7,182 nt of DNA from Pseudomonadota bacterium (GCA_021780975.1 JAJXXS010000029.1:371-7552); one strand, 5' to 3'; positions 1 to 7,182 are shown, numbered from the stretch's first letter. Made by a program: numbers and translations. The notes: generated by a model from the letters alone, not told the origin.

Positions 1-52
1 TTGCGCCGCCGGCCAGGCGACGCTTCCGTCCAGACACCACAACGTCAAATTC
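1..52. other. left-edge stretch upstream of uppP, no feature recognised
   Basis: This is the short GC-rich sequence before the uppP start. I see no convincing -35/-10 pair and no purine-rich ribosome binding site in it. The uppP frame is open back to the window edge but has no ATG, GTG or TTG codon in that frame. It could be the 3' end of an upstream gene, an intergenic region, or part of a leader; the 52 bases are too few to decide. Confidence 0.4.
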
Positions 53-877
53 ATGGATATCGTCATTTTCGTCAAGGCCCTGATTCTAGGCGTAGTTGAG
101 GGGCTCACCGAATTCTTGCCTGTTTCCAGCACCGGGCATCTGATTCTTGCCGGCGACCTGCTCAATTTCAATGACGAGCGCGGAAAAGTTTTCGAAATCG
201 CCATCCAGGTAGGCGCCATCCTCGCCGTGGTTTGGGACTATCGTCCCCGCTTTCGCGCCTTGCTGACGCAAGCGACCAGCGATGTGGCGGCGCGCCGCCT
301 TTGGATCAACCTTATCATCGCCTTCATCCCGGCTGCGGCGCTAGGGCTGTTGTTTGCCAAAGACATCAAGCAATACCTCTTTGCGCCCGTGCCGGTGGCG
401 CTTGCGTTCATCCTCGGCGGCTTCGTCATCCTCTGGGCCGAGAAGCGCCGCCATACGGTGCGCATACAAAGCGTCGACGAAATGGGGCCTTGGGACGCAC
501 TCAAGGTCGGGCTCGCCCAGTGCTTCGCCCTGATCCCCGGCACCTCGCGTTCCGGTGCCACCATCATAGGCGGACTGTTCTTCGGCCTCTCCCGCACGGC
601 AGCCGCAGAGTTCTCGTTTTTCCTCGCCGTTCCCACCCTGGGGGCGGCCAGTTTCTATGAGCTTTTCAAGGCCCGCCATCTCCTCAATCTCGAAGATTTC
701 GGGCTGCTGGCTGTCGGTTTTGTGGCAGCCTTCCTGAGCGCCATGGTGGCGGTGCGCGGCTTCATCCGCTTCGTGAGCAGGCACGATTTCACCGTTTTCG
801 CATGGTACCGCATCGTATTTGGTCTGGTTGTGCTGGGCACGGCTTATAGCGGCGTGGTGGACTGGAGCCAGCACTAA
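53..877 (+). CDS. uppP: undecaprenyl-diphosphatase UppP (BacA family)
   Basis: Integral inner-membrane phosphatase that converts undecaprenyl pyrophosphate to undecaprenyl phosphate, recycling the lipid carrier for peptidoglycan and other surface polysaccharides; overexpression of this family gives bacitracin resistance. The 274-residue length is typical. The first family motif is at residues 16-30 (EGLTEFLPVSSTGHL), with the expected acidic pair E16 and E20 plus S26 and H29. The second motif, PGTSRSG, is at residues 162-168 and contains the arginine R166 that binds the phosphate. Both motifs lie in re-entrant membrane segments in the known structures. Further hydrophobic segments are visible around residues 45-62, 84-102, 112-129, 186-204, 216-236 and 250-268. 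The ATG at 53 fits the usual MDIV/MDLL-type start, although no Shine-Dalgarno sequence precedes it. No catalytic residue is missing. It converges on the chp operon and has no obvious functional link to it. Confidence 0.97.
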   Translation: MDIVIFVKALILGVVEGLTEFLPVSSTGHLILAGDLLNFNDERGKVFEIAIQVGAILAVVWDYRPRFRALLTQATSDVAARRLWINLIIAFIPAAALGLLFAKDIKQYLFAPVPVALAFILGGFVILWAEKRRHTVRIQSVDEMGPWDALKVGLAQCFALIPGTSRSGATIIGGLFFGLSRTAAAEFSFFLAVPTLGAASFYELFKARHLLNLEDFGLLAVGFVAAFLSAMVAVRGFIRFVSRHDFTVFAWYRIVFGLVVLGTAYSGVVDWSQH

Positions 878-967
878 TCCAATTTCCCCGCTCCCAGCGG
901 CATCGCCAGCAACAACCGGTTACATCTGTTCGCGTTTTAGCCGACGAGCCGTGGACGGGATGCTTGC

Positions 968-994
968 ATAAAAAAACGCCGGCAGAAGCCGGCG
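968..994 (-). terminator. intrinsic terminator of the pilJ-chpA operon
   Basis: A perfect 7-bp GC stem (977-983 CGCCGGC pairing with 988-994 GCCGGCG) closes a 4-base loop (984-987). On the + strand it is preceded by seven A's (970-976), so on the - strand the hairpin is followed directly by a run of seven T's, the form of a Rho-independent terminator. It begins 26 bases past the chpA stop codon, which marks chpA as the last gene of its transcript. On the + strand the hairpin is followed by GCAAGGG with no T tract, so it should be a poor terminator for uppP. Confidence 0.9.
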
Positions 995-1020
995 GCAAGG
1001 GAAGATGCTGAAAGAGTTGT

Positions 1021-4000
1021 TCAGGCGCCGGCGGTCTGCTTCAGGAGCAGTTCGATCTGTTCAAGCAGCTGCGCCTCCTGGTAGGGCTTGCCCATATACA
1101 CGTTGACGCCGATCTCCAGCGCATGGTTGCGGTGTTTGTCAGCCGTGCGCGAGGTGATCATGATGATGGGCACGTCCCTTAGCTTGTCGTTGTCGCGCAT
1201 GATGCGCGCCAACTCGAAGCCATCCATGCGCGGCATCTCGACATCCAGCAGCACCATGTCCGGAAGAATGTCGTGCATCTTTTCCAACGCGTCGACGCCA
1301 TCCTTGGCGGTCTCCACCCGGTAGCCTTCGCGGCTCAGGAGACGGCTGGTGATCTTGCGCACCGTCAGCGAGTCGTCTACCACCATGACCAGTGGTGCGC
1401 CAGATTCCTCGGCGATGGTGGCCGGTGCGGTCGCCTTCGCCACCCAATCCTGGCTGAGCGCGCGCTGCGCCAGCGGCACGGGATTGAGGATCAGCACCAC
1501 CTGACCGTCGCCGCGCACCGTGGCACCGGCAATGCCGGTGACGCGCGCCAGTTGCGGACCGATGTTCTTGACGACGATTTCGCGCGCCCCCTCCGCACCA
1601 TCGACCAGGAAGGCGGCCTGCTGCGCACCGCTCTTCATGAGCACGACGGTGTTGAAGCGCGCCATTTCGTGCGCCGCTTCGGTCTGGCCGAGCAAATGCG
1701 GCAGATAGAACAGCGGGTAGCGGCCACCGCGCCATTCCACGGCGCCGGCTTCCAGGGCAGCGGCAAGATGATCGGGTTTGAATTTCTGCACCTGGACCAC
1801 GAGGGTCGCCGGCAGCGCGTAGAGGTGCTTGGCAGCCGAAACCATGACACCCTGAGTGACTGCCAAGGTGAGCGGCAGCCAGATGTGGAAGGCTGCGCCG
1901 CGGCCGAATTCGCTCTCCACTTCCAGGCGGCCGCCCAGCGCCGTGATCTCGCTTTTCACCACGTCCATGCCGACGCCACGGCCGGCGACTTCGGAAACGA
2001 CCTCGGCGGTGGAGAAACCGGGCGCGAATATCAGTTGCGCGAGCTGGTCATCGCCCGGCTCGACGCCCGGGGAAAGCAGCCCACGCTCCTGGGCCTTCGC
2101 ACGGATGCGGTCGAGATTCAAGCCTTGCCCGTCATCCTTCAGGATGAGCAGCATCTCGTTGCCTTCCTGGCGTGCCACGAGGCGTATTTCCCCAAACTCC
2201 GGCTTCCCTGCGGCAGCGCGCTGCTCCACGCTTTCTAGACCATGGGCAACGGCATTGCGCAGCAAATGCTCCAACGGCGCGGTGATTTTTTCCAGCACGG
2301 AACGATCAAGCTCCAGCTCGCCGCCTTCGATTTCCAGTTGGGCGCGCTTGCCGAGGTCGCGTGCCGCCTGACGAACGACGCGATAGAGGCGTTCCGATAG
2401 GCTGTACAAAGGCACCATGCGGACGCGCAGCAGGTCTTGCTGCAGATCGCGCGACAGGCGCGCCTGCTGGAGCAAGGCCGCGTCCGTGGCATCAAGCCGG
2501 GCAACCAGCGCCTGCTGCACGGTGCCGACGTCGTTGACACTTTCCGCGAGAAAGCGGGTGACCTCCTGGAAACGGGTAAAGCGGTCGAACTCCAGCGGGT
2601 CGAACTGGGACTGCTCGGTGCGTGTCTGGAAGCTTGCCTGCATCTGCGCCTCGGCCTGAATTTCCACCTCCCGCAAATGGCCCCGCAGGCGGTGCAGGGC
2701 ATCGGCCAGATCCTGCACATGACGCTTGAGGGCAAACGTTTCGCTTTCCACGCGCGAGCGGGCGATGCTCACCTCGCCTGCCTGGTTGACCATGCGATCC
2801 ACCCAGTCTGCGCGCACACGCAGCATGAGGGCCTGAGGCGTCGCCGATGCCGCTGGCGTCGCAGCTTCCGCCGCTGCCGGCGCTTGCGCCACGGGAGCGC
2901 TGAGCGGCACGGTGGCCAGGTCGATCGGTGTCGCAGCGGCCGGGGCAGACTCGGCAGCGGGCGGGTGACGCAAGTGTTCCACCGCTTCGGCCAGACGGTC
3001 AAAGCGGTTTTCCAGTGCTTCGAACAGGCTGGCACCCGGAGCTTCGCGCCCTTCCGCCACCTCGATCACCTGGGATTCCATGAGGTGGGTCAGTTCGCCC
3101 AGACGCATGGCCCCGGCCATGCGCGCGCCTCCCTTGAGCGTGTGCAGGGTGCGCCGCAGGGCGTTGCAGGGCTCGAAGTTTGCCGGTTCCGCCTTCCAGC
3201 TTCTCAGGCTCGCGGCAGCTTCGGGCACTAGGGCTTCGGCCTCCTCCAGGAAGATGGGCAGCAGGTCAGCGTCCAGTTCATCCTGCACATGACGCTGTTC
3301 GAACACGGGGGCAGGCGCGTCGGCGCTGGCAGCGTGTTCCTCGACGCCAGCCTGCAGTGGCACTTCAAACTCCGGCATGGCGGCTTCAACCGCCATCTCC
3401 TCCGCCACCATTTCTTCGGCGACAGGAGACAGCTCGCAAAACGCCGGGGCCGCAGGCTCTTCGTCCACGGCGGATATTTCGTCCACGGCAAAGCTCGCTG
3501 CCGCTTCCTCCTCCACCGTTTGCGGCTCGGCATAACCCGTATCGGCAGAGCCCGAACCCTCCTCCGGCATGGGCGAGGGAGGGACAATGCTCGATTCTTC
3601 CGTTTCCTCCGGCAACTCGACGGCAGTGATCGCCTCGGCCGGTTCGGCGACCTCGTCCGGCGTCGGTGATTTCTGCGCCGGCCGCTCCCTGAGCTGCGCG
3701 AGCCGCACCAGCAAATCTTCGGCCGATTGCGGCTCTTGCCGCGCTTCGGTAATGCCCTGCACCATATCCGCCAGGCGCACGAGGGCATCCCTGACCCCAC
3801 CGCGCGCCGCCGCATCGGACTGTTCAGGATTCGCGTTCCAATACATCTCCAGGGCGTGGGCCAGGGTGGCCAGATGAACAAAACCCGTTGTCCCGGCGAT
3901 CCCGGATAGCGTGTGGATGGCGCGACGGCACGACTCGTCGGGTGCAAAAGTTGCATCCCGTTCCAAATGGGGAAGAATCTCGCGCAGGCAGGCAATGCGT

Positions 4001-6825
4001 TGCCCCGCCTCCTGCTGGAAGATGTCGAAAAGGTTGGGGCTCAGGCTGATGCTGCCGACGGCGACCATCTCCGGCTCAGCCACCGGCACTTCCTCTTCCA
4101 CGGCTTCGGGAGTCTCGGATGCAGTGACGGGCTCTGCCACGGCCACTGGCGCAGCGTCTGCCAACTCGGCCGGAACGACTTCGTGCTCCGCAGCAGCCGC
4201 GGCGGTGGGCTCGGCCGGAGGAGGGATCTCCGCCGGCGTCGACTCGGCGCTGCCCGTCTCGCCGAAGCGGCGCACGCGCTCCAGGAGTGCGCTCATGTCC
4301 TGAACAGCGGCGGCATTTTCCAGGAGCTTGCTGGTCCAGATGGAGAACTCGCGGTTTGTTTCCTCCACCAGATCGAGCAGAACCGGGTCAGCAATTTTGT
4401 CCGCCGCCAGCCATTGGTTCATGAATTGTTCGAAGCCGCAGGCAACCTCGCCGAAACCCATGAGGCCAACCATGCGGCTGCTGCCCTTGAGGGTATGGAA
4501 CGCGCGGCGGATGACGACCAGCGCTTCGCGGTCCGCGTGGTTTGCGCGGCACGCAGACAGCGCTTCGGCCTGCTGCGCGAGAACTTCCTGGGCCTCTTCG
4601 AGAAAGATGGCAAGAAGTTCGGCATCGACTTCGGCATCTCCGGTCGTGGAAGGCGGCGCGGCGGCCGGTGCCGCAGCTTCAGGCGCAGCGGGTAACGGCG
4701 GCTCGGCCTCTGCCGGCGAGGCGTCATTGAGAGATATCTCACCCGCGCTTGGTTCAACAGCCCCAGTTTCGGCGCCGGCGAGCTCCTCGGCTATTTTCAA
4801 ATCGTTGTCGACAGGCTCTGCAGATACTTCCACCGCCAGCGGCGTTTCGCCCGCGGGCTCAGGATCGCAAAGATCCGGCAAGGATGCGTCAGTCAGCCTT
4901 TCGAGGGCAAGCTGAAAGTCCTTTCCCGGCCCCTCGCGCCACAAGTCCAGGGCGCTGGACACCTGCCCCTTAAGCAGACTGTCAGCAATCAGATCTGCGT
5001 CGTTGCCCAGTTCAACCAGGGCCGCTTCAAGCTTTTTTGCCGCGCCGGCATCCTCCTGGCTGCCGTGCCAACCCAAGTAGGCAGCGGCAACGGCCGCCTT
5101 GCGTCCGGGAATCTCGCCTTCCACGGTGGGAAAAGGCGGCTCGGCTGGTTCGACGGGCTTCTCGCTCAGGCCAAATTCCACCAGCAGCGGCTGCAGAATG
5201 CTTGCGGCGTCGGGACGACCAGCGCAGTGCGCCTCGACAAACAGATTGAGGCTGCCCATCGCATCCGCGAGGCGCTGGCGTTCAGCATCATCGGGCGCGG
5301 TATGCGCCTCGATATGCGGCTTGACGTCAGCGAGCGTGGCCTGCAACAGCGCCGCGGCAGGTTCCTGCTCCAGCATAACCAGGGCACCGTGAATCTGGGC
5401 CTGCCACTGCGGCAATGCTTCCAGGGAGGCTGTTTGCGTCGGGTCGCGCAGGAAAGCGTCGAGCGCCTCTTCCAGTTGCTTGAGGCTGGACTGGATCTCG
5501 TGGCCAAGTTGCTGCATCACGGCACGATCGGCTGCCTTCTGCGAAGCCTTGTCCAGCAGATTCACGGGGGCTTCGGGCAGCGGCTCGCCGGCGGCAGCGG
5601 CACGCAGGCGACGGGCCTGCATGCCCGCCCTGGCGGCAAAATCGCCGCTGAGGATGTCCTCGCTCTCCAGCGCATTGTCAAGGAACAGCAAGGTGGTGGC
5701 GACCTCCAGTTGCAAGGTCTCCGGCAGGCTCTTTGCCGACAGCGCGGCGCCCATGCTCTGCAGCAGGTCCACAGGCGCCTCGCCCAAAGGCCCAGCCGCC
5801 TGCGCCAGAGCCTGGACCCGCTCACGGAAGGCGGCGAGATTCTCTGCCTTGCCTTCAGCAAACCCGTGCCAGAGATGACGCGCTTGCGTAAGCGCATCCC
5901 TGAACTCGGACAGAAGAGGGCGCAGACGCGCGACAGTCTCGGCGTCGGGGAAATCCCCCTGCACTACATAGCGTTCGAGCTGGAAAGCTTGTGTGACCTC
6001 ACGCGCCTGCCCGTCAAGATTCTGACTTTTGGTGATGAAGAAGAGGGCATCCCGCATGAGGCGTTCGGCGACTTGCGGCGAACCTTCCAATAGGCGCCGC
6101 ATTTGCAGGTCGATGCGGGCAAGCAACTGCTTGACGTGGAAATCGGCACTGATGCCTTGCGCGGCCAGGCTGTCGAGAAAGCCCAGGCAGGCCCACCAGA
6201 AGCTGCGCGCCGCCGCGTCGGCCACGGCGCCGTCGATGCGGGCGACCGCTTCGCGCATGGGAGCCACCCCGGCCGCATTGCCTTTCAAGAAGGCGAGCAG
6301 GCCGCGCTGGAACTGCGCACGGGAAGTTTTCACCAGGGCCGAGAACTCGGCTGCCGGCAAGGGCTGCGTCGCCTCCCGCGACTTCTGGCGCGCGCGCAGA
6401 TCGGGGAAAAACAGTTCGCCCTCGAACACGCGTTCAGCGCCCTGCAGTTCGCGCAATTTCCGGTAATAAGGGAACAGTGCCAGCTCGCCGGTGCCGCGCC
6501 CCTCGGCGACACGAGCCACCCAGCGCTGCAATCCTTCCAAGGCCTGCTCGCCGGCAGCCAGGATCTCCGCGACGGGGACATTGGCAGGCGGATCACCCAG
6601 GAGGGCTTCCAGACTTGCCAGCAAGGCGGCAGCGCCTTCCAGGTTAACGAGGCGCAACGCCCCGGCGGCCTGGTGGATTTCATCCTGCGCCAGGCGCGGG
6701 GCATTGCTCAGGCCGCCATCTTCCTGATAAGCAGCCAGCCGCTCACGCGCCGACTTGAGGGCCTTGTCGATCTCATCACGAACCCAATTGAGGGGGCCGA
6801 CGTCATAATCCTGCATGGCGCTCAT
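1021..6825 (-). CDS. chpA: ChpA/PilL-type hybrid chemotaxis histidine kinase of the type IV pilus system
   Basis: Cytoplasmic CheA-like kinase of the Pil-Chp chemosensory system that governs twitching motility; it would be coupled to PilJ and phosphorylate PilG/PilH-type regulators. The 1934 residues show, in order: a FimL-like helical region (about 1-556) with an HPt-like motif at H51; an unassigned helical stretch (about 575-655); HPt A (about 731-850, H777 in HTLKG); HPt B (about 927-1023, H971 in HTLSG); HPt C (about 1182-1288, H1228 in HTLKG); a long dimerisation region (about 1331-1480); an ATPase domain with N box (H1520 to H1528, including N1524), DDGQG at 1564-1568 and GRGVGMD at 1615-1621; a CheW-like domain (about 1654-1795); and a receiver (about 1811-1930) with D1817/D1818, phospho-acceptor D1861, T1891 and K1913. 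Acidic Ala/Pro/Glu-rich linkers separate the HPt domains. No P2 domain is seen. It is shorter than Pseudomonas aeruginosa ChpA (about 2470 residues), with fewer HPt units. The frame is intact throughout. The ATG at 6825 is chosen for its AGGA site and the family-like MSAMQDYDVGPLNWV start. Many betaproteobacteria call this gene pilL. Confidence 0.96.
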   Translation of the reverse strand: MSAMQDYDVGPLNWVRDEIDKALKSARERLAAYQEDGGLSNAPRLAQDEIHQAAGALRLVNLEGAAALLASLEALLGDPPANVPVAEILAAGEQALEGLQRWVARVAEGRGTGELALFPYYRKLRELQGAERVFEGELFFPDLRARQKSREATQPLPAAEFSALVKTSRAQFQRGLLAFLKGNAAGVAPMREAVARIDGAVADAAARSFWWACLGFLDSLAAQGISADFHVKQLLARIDLQMRRLLEGSPQVAERLMRDALFFITKSQNLDGQAREVTQAFQLERYVVQGDFPDAETVARLRPLLSEFRDALTQARHLWHGFAEGKAENLAAFRERVQALAQAAGPLGEAPVDLLQSMGAALSAKSLPETLQLEVATTLLFLDNALESEDILSGDFAARAGMQARRLRAAAAGEPLPEAPVNLLDKASQKAADRAVMQQLGHEIQSSLKQLEEALDAFLRDPTQTASLEALPQWQAQIHGALVMLEQEPAAALLQATLADVKPHIEAHTAPDDAERQRLADAMGSLNLFVEAHCAGRPDAASILQPLLVEFGLSEKPVEPAEPPFPTVEGEIPGRKAAVAAAYLGWHGSQEDAGAAKKLEAALVELGNDADLIADSLLKGQVSSALDLWREGPGKDFQLALERLTDASLPDLCDPEPAGETPLAVEVSAEPVDNDLKIAEELAGAETGAVEPSAGEISLNDASPAEAEPPLPAAPEAAAPAAAPPSTTGDAEVDAELLAIFLEEAQEVLAQQAEALSACRANHADREALVVIRRAFHTLKGSSRMVGLMGFGEVACGFEQFMNQWLAADKIADPVLLDLVEETNREFSIWTSKLLENAAAVQDMSALLERVRRFGETGSAESTPAEIPPPAEPTAAAAAEHEVVPAELADAAPVAVAEPVTASETPEAVEEEVPVAEPEMVAVGSISLSPNLFDIFQQEAGQRIACLREILPHLERDATFAPDESCRRAIHTLSGIAGTTGFVHLATLAHALEMYWNANPEQSDAAARGGVRDALVRLADMVQGITEARQEPQSAEDLLVRLAQLRERPAQKSPTPDEVAEPAEAITAVELPEETEESSIVPPSPMPEEGSGSADTGYAEPQTVEEEAAASFAVDEISAVDEEPAAPAFCELSPVAEEMVAEEMAVEAAMPEFEVPLQAGVEEHAASADAPAPVFEQRHVQDELDADLLPIFLEEAEALVPEAAASLRSWKAEPANFEPCNALRRTLHTLKGGARMAGAMRLGELTHLMESQVIEVAEGREAPGASLFEALENRFDRLAEAVEHLRHPPAAESAPAAATPIDLATVPLSAPVAQAPAAAEAATPAASATPQALMLRVRADWVDRMVNQAGEVSIARSRVESETFALKRHVQDLADALHRLRGHLREVEIQAEAQMQASFQTRTEQSQFDPLEFDRFTRFQEVTRFLAESVNDVGTVQQALVARLDATDAALLQQARLSRDLQQDLLRVRMVPLYSLSERLYRVVRQAARDLGKRAQLEIEGGELELDRSVLEKITAPLEHLLRNAVAHGLESVEQRAAAGKPEFGEIRLVARQEGNEMLLILKDDGQGLNLDRIRAKAQERGLLSPGVEPGDDQLAQLIFAPGFSTAEVVSEVAGRGVGMDVVKSEITALGGRLEVESEFGRGAAFHIWLPLTLAVTQGVMVSAAKHLYALPATLVVQVQKFKPDHLAAALEAGAVEWRGGRYPLFYLPHLLGQTEAAHEMARFNTVVLMKSGAQQAAFLVDGAEGAREIVVKNIGPQLARVTGIAGATVRGDGQVVLILNPVPLAQRALSQDWVAKATAPATIAEESGAPLVMVVDDSLTVRKITSRLLSREGYRVETAKDGVDALEKMHDILPDMVLLDVEMPRMDGFELARIMRDNDKLRDVPIIMITSRTADKHRNHALEIGVNVYMGKPYQEAQLLEQIELLLKQTAGA

Positions 6826-6832
6826 GGTTGTG

Positions 6833-6837
6833 TCCTA
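6833..6837 (-). promoter_or_regulatory. ribosome binding site of chpA
   Basis: Read on the - strand, the gap between pilJ and chpA contains TAGGA. It ends 7 bases before the ATG at 6825, a normal Shine-Dalgarno position. This supports that ATG over the in-frame ATG three codons further in. The 17-base gap leaves no room for a separate promoter, so chpA is most likely translated from the pilJ transcript. Confidence 0.75.
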
Positions 6838-6842
6838 GGCGA

Positions 6843-7182
6843 TCAGCTCAGCTTGAAGCCGGAGATGGATGCTTTCAGTTCGTCGGCCAGCTTGGTCAGG
6901 CCGCTGATGGATTGCGCGGTTTCCCGCGTTCCTTCGCTGGCTTCCAGCGTGGTGGCCTTGATCCCCTGCATCGATTCCGCCACCTTGGCGGCGGTTTGCG
7001 CCTGGCTCTGGGTGGCCTGGGAAATGTTCTGAATGAGGCTCGCAAGCTTTTCGGACACGTCGCCAATCTCCGTCAAAGCCTGGCCCGCAGCATCCGACAG
7101 ACGCGCACCTTCCACCACGCCCTGGGTCGACAGCTCCATGGCGGCCACGGTGTCGTGAGTGTCTGCCTGAATGGTCTTGACG
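6843..7182 (-). CDS. pilJ: PilJ, type IV pilus methyl-accepting chemotaxis receptor (3' end only)
   Basis: Only the last 112 residues are in the window. The frame is open to the right edge, so the gene starts outside it; the GTG codon at 7148 is internal. The fragment is the membrane-distal return helix of an MCP signalling domain. It starts around VKTIQADTHDTVAAMELSTQ and continues into the STQGVVEGARLSDAAGQAL stretch characteristic of PilJ, followed by long heptad-patterned helix rich in Ala, Gln, Glu and Ser, and it ends in ...ASISGFKLS. PilJ is the inner-membrane receptor of the Pil-Chp array and is reported to sense pilus and surface state. The kinase-contacting hairpin tip, transmembrane segments and sensory domains are not visible here. 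No CheR-tethering pentapeptide of the NWETF type is present at the C terminus. chpA follows after 17 bases, so the two are probably co-transcribed. A different MCP is possible, but the tail and the neighbour both favour PilJ. Confidence 0.92.
   Translation of the reverse strand, partial: VKTIQADTHDTVAAMELSTQGVVEGARLSDAAGQALTEIGDVSEKLASLIQNISQATQSQAQTAAKVAESMQGIKATTLEASEGTRETAQSISGLTKLADELKASISGFKLS

Noticed and set aside
888..900. Small hairpin CCGCT-CCC-AGCGG just after the uppP stop codon, as a possible uppP terminator
   Set aside because: The stem has only 5 bp and no T tract follows it on either strand.
914..921. AACCGGTT palindrome in the convergent gap as a possible operator
   Set aside because: An 8-bp palindrome occurs often by chance, and no promoter is seen beside it.
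1273..2238. 321-codon + strand open frame opposite the kinase core and receiver
   Set aside because: It is antisense to the most conserved part of chpA, where kinase, CheW and receiver motifs are unambiguous on the - strand; the translated product resembles no known protein.
5065..6093. 342-codon + strand open frame opposite the ChpA N-terminal half
   Set aside because: Shadow of the chpA reading frame: low-complexity composition rich in Arg, Gln, Gly and Leu, and no domain motif.
6103..7032. Long + strand open frame of 309 codons antisense to the chpA and pilJ ends
   Set aside because: It lies opposite two well-recognised genes, crosses their junction and has no recognisable protein family; long antisense frames are expected opposite GC-rich codon-biased genes.
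6843..7148. A small stand-alone gene starting at the GTG at 7148
   Set aside because: The frame stays open to the window edge and the preceding codons continue the MCP helix (VKTIQADTHDTVAAM), so this is the 3' end of a longer pilJ.
1..7182. Mobile element, CRISPR array, RNA gene, defence or otherwise novel system
   Set aside because: No inverted-repeat-bounded transposase, spaced direct repeats, tRNA- or rRNA-like sequence or unfamiliar gene cluster was seen; nearly the whole window is explained by uppP, chpA and pilJ.

Overview
The window carries two ordinary chromosomal loci that face each other. It looks like a high-GC proteobacterium, most likely a betaproteobacterium: the base composition is GC-rich, the UppP start region and the PilJ tail are of the type I associate with that group, and pilJ is followed directly by a ChpA/PilL hybrid kinase. 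No taxonomic marker such as rRNA is present, so this placement is an inference.

Left part, + strand (53-877): uppP, a complete gene for the integral-membrane undecaprenyl-diphosphatase that recycles the lipid carrier of cell-wall synthesis. Its upstream gene or promoter lies outside the window or in the 52 bases at the left edge, where I recognise nothing.

Convergent gap (878-1020): 143 bases with one clear intrinsic terminator (968-994). It is oriented to stop transcription arriving from the right, from the chp genes.

Right part, - strand (7182 to 1021): the distal end of a type IV pilus chemosensory (Pil-Chp) operon. The 3' end of pilJ, the pilus methyl-accepting receptor, enters from the right edge. 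After a 17-base gap comes chpA (pilL), a 1934-residue hybrid histidine kinase that fills about 80% of the window. ChpA contains a FimL-like N-terminal half, three recognisable histidine phosphotransfer (HPt) domains joined by Ala/Pro/Glu-rich linkers, a CheA-type kinase core, a CheW-like domain and a C-terminal receiver. PilJ would signal through a CheW-type adaptor to ChpA, which would phosphorylate PilG/PilH-type response regulators controlling pilus extension, retraction and probably cAMP. Those partners would be encoded upstream, beyond the right edge.

I do not see a previously undescribed system. The points worth a second look lie inside ChpA: how well each HPt module keeps its key residues, and a helical stretch with no assigned domain. 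At the locus level, no adaptation enzyme gene sits next to pilJ or chpA in the positions where pilK and chpB occur in Pseudomonas.
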